The notes under the pieces: generated by a model
Told to the model about the DNA's origin: nothing
Seen by the model: only the letters and a program-made list of their open reading frames with translations
Databases searched by the model: none
DNA from: RUG11551 sp045546875
GTDB taxonomy: Bacteria > Planctomycetota > Planctomycetia > Pirellulales > Thermoguttaceae
Reading direction: 5' to 3'
Length of the DNA: 9,430 bases
Assembly: GCA_045546875.1 (NCBI GenBank)
Contig: JAZQDP010000507.1
Coordinates: 1 to 9,430 of the forward strand
Made by a program: the position numbers and the translations under genes
Shown: piece after piece, positions 7,381 through 9,430 of the stretch
Position numbering within the stretch: the stretch's first letter is position 1
How the letters are laid out: every line of letters starts with the position of its first letter

Positions 7381-7467
7381 ATGGTTGATTGTGAATTCAT
7401 CCAGATAAATAATTTAGCTCTTGTCATTGACGCCAGGCAGATTCTTTCAACCTTTAATTTAAAATAA
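7381..7467 (+). CDS. Possible 28-aa leader ORF before the UvrD-like gene
   Basis: An ATG at 7381 opens a 28-codon frame beginning M-V-D-C-E-F-I-Q and ending N-L-K with TAA at 7465-7467, only 2 nt before the helicase ATG at 7470. It lies wholly in the predicted leader transcript. The end-to-start junction is the kind seen in translational coupling, and the helicase ATG has no Shine-Dalgarno of its own. Against it: an ORF of this length is expected fairly often by chance, its own ribosome binding site is weak (AGAG, 6 nt before the ATG), and the peptide resembles nothing I know. Treat it as a candidate only. Confidence 0.25.
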   Translation: MVDCEFIQINNLALVIDARQILSTFNLK

Positions 7468-7469
7468 TC

Positions 7470-9430
7470 ATGGACAACCTCATAATTCGCGCGTCGGCTG
7501 GAACTGGAAAAACGTATCAATTATCCAAACGGTATTTACAATTGCTGTTTGAAGATGTTGGTCCGGAGAGCATCCTGGCAACGACGTTTACTAAAAAAGC
7601 GGCTGGGGAAATTCAAAACCGTATTCTTAAGGATCTGGCGAAAGGAGCGCAGGATAAAAAATCTGCCAAGGGAGAGAAAGCGCCCTTTGAAGAACTTGAG
7701 GAAATGCTTAACACTCCCGTTGGCGAAACGAATCCATGTCAGAAAAAGATTACGCTTACACTCAATCAGGTTCAAGACAAACTCTATTATTTGATAAAAA
7801 ATCTCAATCGTCTGAATATCAGTACCCTGGACTCCTATTTCAACCAGATTGCGCAATGCTTTTCACTCGAACTGGGGTTGCCAATGGACTGGGAGATCAT
7901 GGACGAATACAAAGATAAACAAATTCGGACAGAAATATTAAATAATTTATTCAAGTCAAATGACGATAAGATACGCGCCTCGCTGTTGAATTTGGTTTCT
8001 GACAGGTTAAGTCGTTCAATATTCGGCAAGGTTCGGAACATAGTTAATGACATTTATAATATTTGGCGAGAAGCTCCGGATTCAGCGTGGGAAGCGTTAA
8101 AAGTTCCTGAAAAAGAAATCTCTGACGAGGAATTTGATAGACTTCTGCAAGACACTATTGATTTGGTTAATAACTCTAATCTAACAAATGGTACGAAAAT
8201 TGATTGTCAGAAACAACTGGAAGCTTTGAAAGCAGATATGTATAAGGGAGTAATAGACTTATTCAAGAAATCTTTAGGCAAGACATGTTTTATCGGGGAT
8301 GAAAAAGGCGTAAAATGCGGCAACAGTTTAATTAAGGATTCTAAAATTGCGAAGAATTTGATCTCAATTGTCAATTATGCAAGACGGTATTTATTAAGCG
8401 TTTGGAGATTGCAAACGGAATCTTATCGAGAGATTCTAAAAGAGTTTGATGAACAGTACATGAAACGAAAGAAAGATTTGGGATGTCTGATATTTGATGA
8501 TATTCCATGTCTGCTGTCAGGCGAATCTTTTTCGGGTAAAAAACTGAATACGTCTTATCGAATGGATGGATCGATTAATCATTTGATGTTAGACGAATTT
8601 CAAGACACCAGTCTTTTGCAATGGCGCGTTTTAGAGCCTATGGCAAAAAAAGTCGCCACAGAAGACGGTCGATCTTTTTTCTGCGTAGGAGACGATAAAC
8701 AGGCAATATACGGATGGCGCGGCGGGGAAGCAGAGCTGCTCAATTCTCTGGAGAGTTTGTTAAAACCAGCCACAATTAACAGTACGACGATGGGAGCGTC
8801 GTGGCGAAGCGGTCAGTCAATTATGACGGCAGTCAATGATGAATTTTCTCAAATCGACAAGAATGAAGAACTTCTAACTGATGACTTTATTGAGGGCGCT
8901 AAAAATTGGCATAAACGATTCGTAGAGCACAAGACTGCGTATAAAACAGCGAAAGAAATTAATTATTCTTACGTAGAATTAAGTTGCGCGCCATACGATG
9001 AGGATATATCAGATGAATCAAAGAAGGAGCTTGATGAACTTCGTGCAATGAAGTATCGGTTTGTCGCAAGGAAAGTTCAGGAACTGTATGAGCAGTCTAA
9101 GGAGAAAAAGTTTGAAATAGGCGTTCTTACCCGAAGCAATAAATCTGCCGATGCGTTAGCTCGAGAAATTAAAAATTTAGGTTTAGAATGTTCTCAAGAA
9201 GGCAAATCAAATTTATTGGATTCATATAGCGTTTGTCAGATATTGGGGCTATTGAAATGGATTGATCACCCCGGCGATAAATATTCGCAATATCAAACGT
9301 GTCGTTCCAGGTTAAAGGACGTTATTGGTTTGAAAGAGCCGTTATTCGACGATTACGGATGTCTGACAAACAATATACAAGCGTATTCCAAGGTACTCAA
9401 TGAGTTGCGTTATTCGTTAATTCGCAATGG
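7470..9430 (+). CDS. UvrD/RecB/AddA-like superfamily 1 helicase, C-terminus cut by window edge
   Basis: The first 653 codons of a 3'-5' DNA helicase of the UvrD/Rep superfamily, closest in style to RecB and AddA. Motif I is A8-S-A-G-T-G-K14-T15 right at the N-terminus. Motif Ia is T38-T-F-T-K-K-A-A-G-E-I48; a Ia/Ib-like S118-T-L-D-S-Y123 follows. An F342-D-D344 pair precedes motif II D375-E-F-Q-D-T380. Motif III is V406-G-D-D-K-Q-A-I-Y-G-W-R-G418, and motif IV is S444-W-R-S447. A strand G551-V-L-T-R-S-N557 opens the second motor lobe. Motifs V and VI, and any C-terminal PD-(D/E)XK nuclease domain, would lie past base 9430. The start is secure: an in-frame TAA lies at 7455-7457 and no other start codon intervenes. 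The gene diverges from the three-gene operon and may belong to the same locus or be an independent double-strand-break resection enzyme with an AddB-like partner downstream. The first half is AT-rich in places. Confidence 0.9.
   Translation, partial: MDNLIIRASAGTGKTYQLSKRYLQLLFEDVGPESILATTFTKKAAGEIQNRILKDLAKGAQDKKSAKGEKAPFEELEEMLNTPVGETNPCQKKITLTLNQVQDKLYYLIKNLNRLNISTLDSYFNQIAQCFSLELGLPMDWEIMDEYKDKQIRTEILNNLFKSNDDKIRASLLNLVSDRLSRSIFGKVRNIVNDIYNIWREAPDSAWEALKVPEKEISDEEFDRLLQDTIDLVNNSNLTNGTKIDCQKQLEALKADMYKGVIDLFKKSLGKTCFIGDEKGVKCGNSLIKDSKIAKNLISIVNYARRYLLSVWRLQTESYREILKEFDEQYMKRKKDLGCLIFDDIPCLLSGESFSGKKLNTSYRMDGSINHLMLDEFQDTSLLQWRVLEPMAKKVATEDGRSFFCVGDDKQAIYGWRGGEAELLNSLESLLKPATINSTTMGASWRSGQSIMTAVNDEFSQIDKNEELLTDDFIEGAKNWHKRFVEHKTAYKTAKEINYSYVELSCAPYDEDISDESKKELDELRAMKYRFVARKVQELYEQSKEKKFEIGVLTRSNKSADALAREIKNLGLECSQEGKSNLLDSYSVCQILGLLKWIDHPGDKYSQYQTCRSRLKDVIGLKEPLFDDYGCLTNNIQAYSKVLNELRYSLIRN

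Larger units (their letters stand above)
7164..7469. other. Divergent intergenic regulatory region
   Basis: This AT-rich 306-nt stretch separates the heads of the minus-strand operon and the plus-strand helicase gene. It holds one promoter-like match per strand, a dyad between them and a 28-codon ORF just before the helicase start, all listed separately. I see no tRNA, CRISPR repeat, terminator or transposon end in it. A weak inverted pair GGATG/CATCC with a 14-nt loop (7379-7402) lies in the plus-strand leader. The arrangement would allow shared control of both transcription units. Confidence 0.6.

Noticed and set aside
1..9430. CRISPR array, tRNA, rRNA, insertion sequence or attachment site
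   Set aside because: No regularly spaced repeats, no cloverleaf-like sequence, no transposase or integrase motif, and no paired terminal repeats were seen in the non-coding parts.

Overview
The window reads as a piece of bacterial chromosome of moderate GC. It holds five substantial genes and one doubtful small ORF. Intergenic DNA near the left end carries short repeats and hairpins. A secreted carbohydrate-esterase-like protein of the BD-FAE type, strong Shine-Dalgarno sites at few genes, and repeat-strewn spacers would fit a planctomycete or another PVC-group bacterium. That taxonomic guess is inference only, since no marker gene is present.

Layout. Bases 1-647 (minus) hold the first 215 codons of an exported alpha/beta-hydrolase esterase with its own promoter at 716-744. 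Bases 648-902 are a spacer with a 14-bp-period repeat and two inverted repeats. Bases 903-7163 (minus) form a compact three-gene operon, listed here in order of transcription: a 420-aa DUF6361-like protein (7163-5901), a 619-aa protein with two phospholipase-D-type catalytic half motifs (5897-4038), and a 1036-aa superfamily 2 helicase/translocase of the SNF2/HepA-like kind (4013-903). Gaps between these genes are only 3 and 24 nt. Bases 7164-7469 are a divergent regulatory region with a candidate promoter on each strand and a 19-bp dyad between them. Bases 7470-9430 (plus) hold the first 653 codons of a UvrD/RecB/AddA-like superfamily 1 helicase that runs off the right end.

How the genes may work together. 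A motor ATPase, a PLD-fold phosphodiesterase or nuclease, and a conserved protein of unknown function in one tight operon, with an AddA/RecB-like helicase divergent from it, have the make-up of a DNA-processing or anti-mobile-element (phage defence) locus. I do not recognise the combination as one of the named systems I know (DISARM, Hachiman, Mokosh, Zorya, Druantia). The defence role is inferred from composition and neighbourhood, not shown by the sequence. The esterase is transcribed separately and is probably ordinary flanking chromosome.
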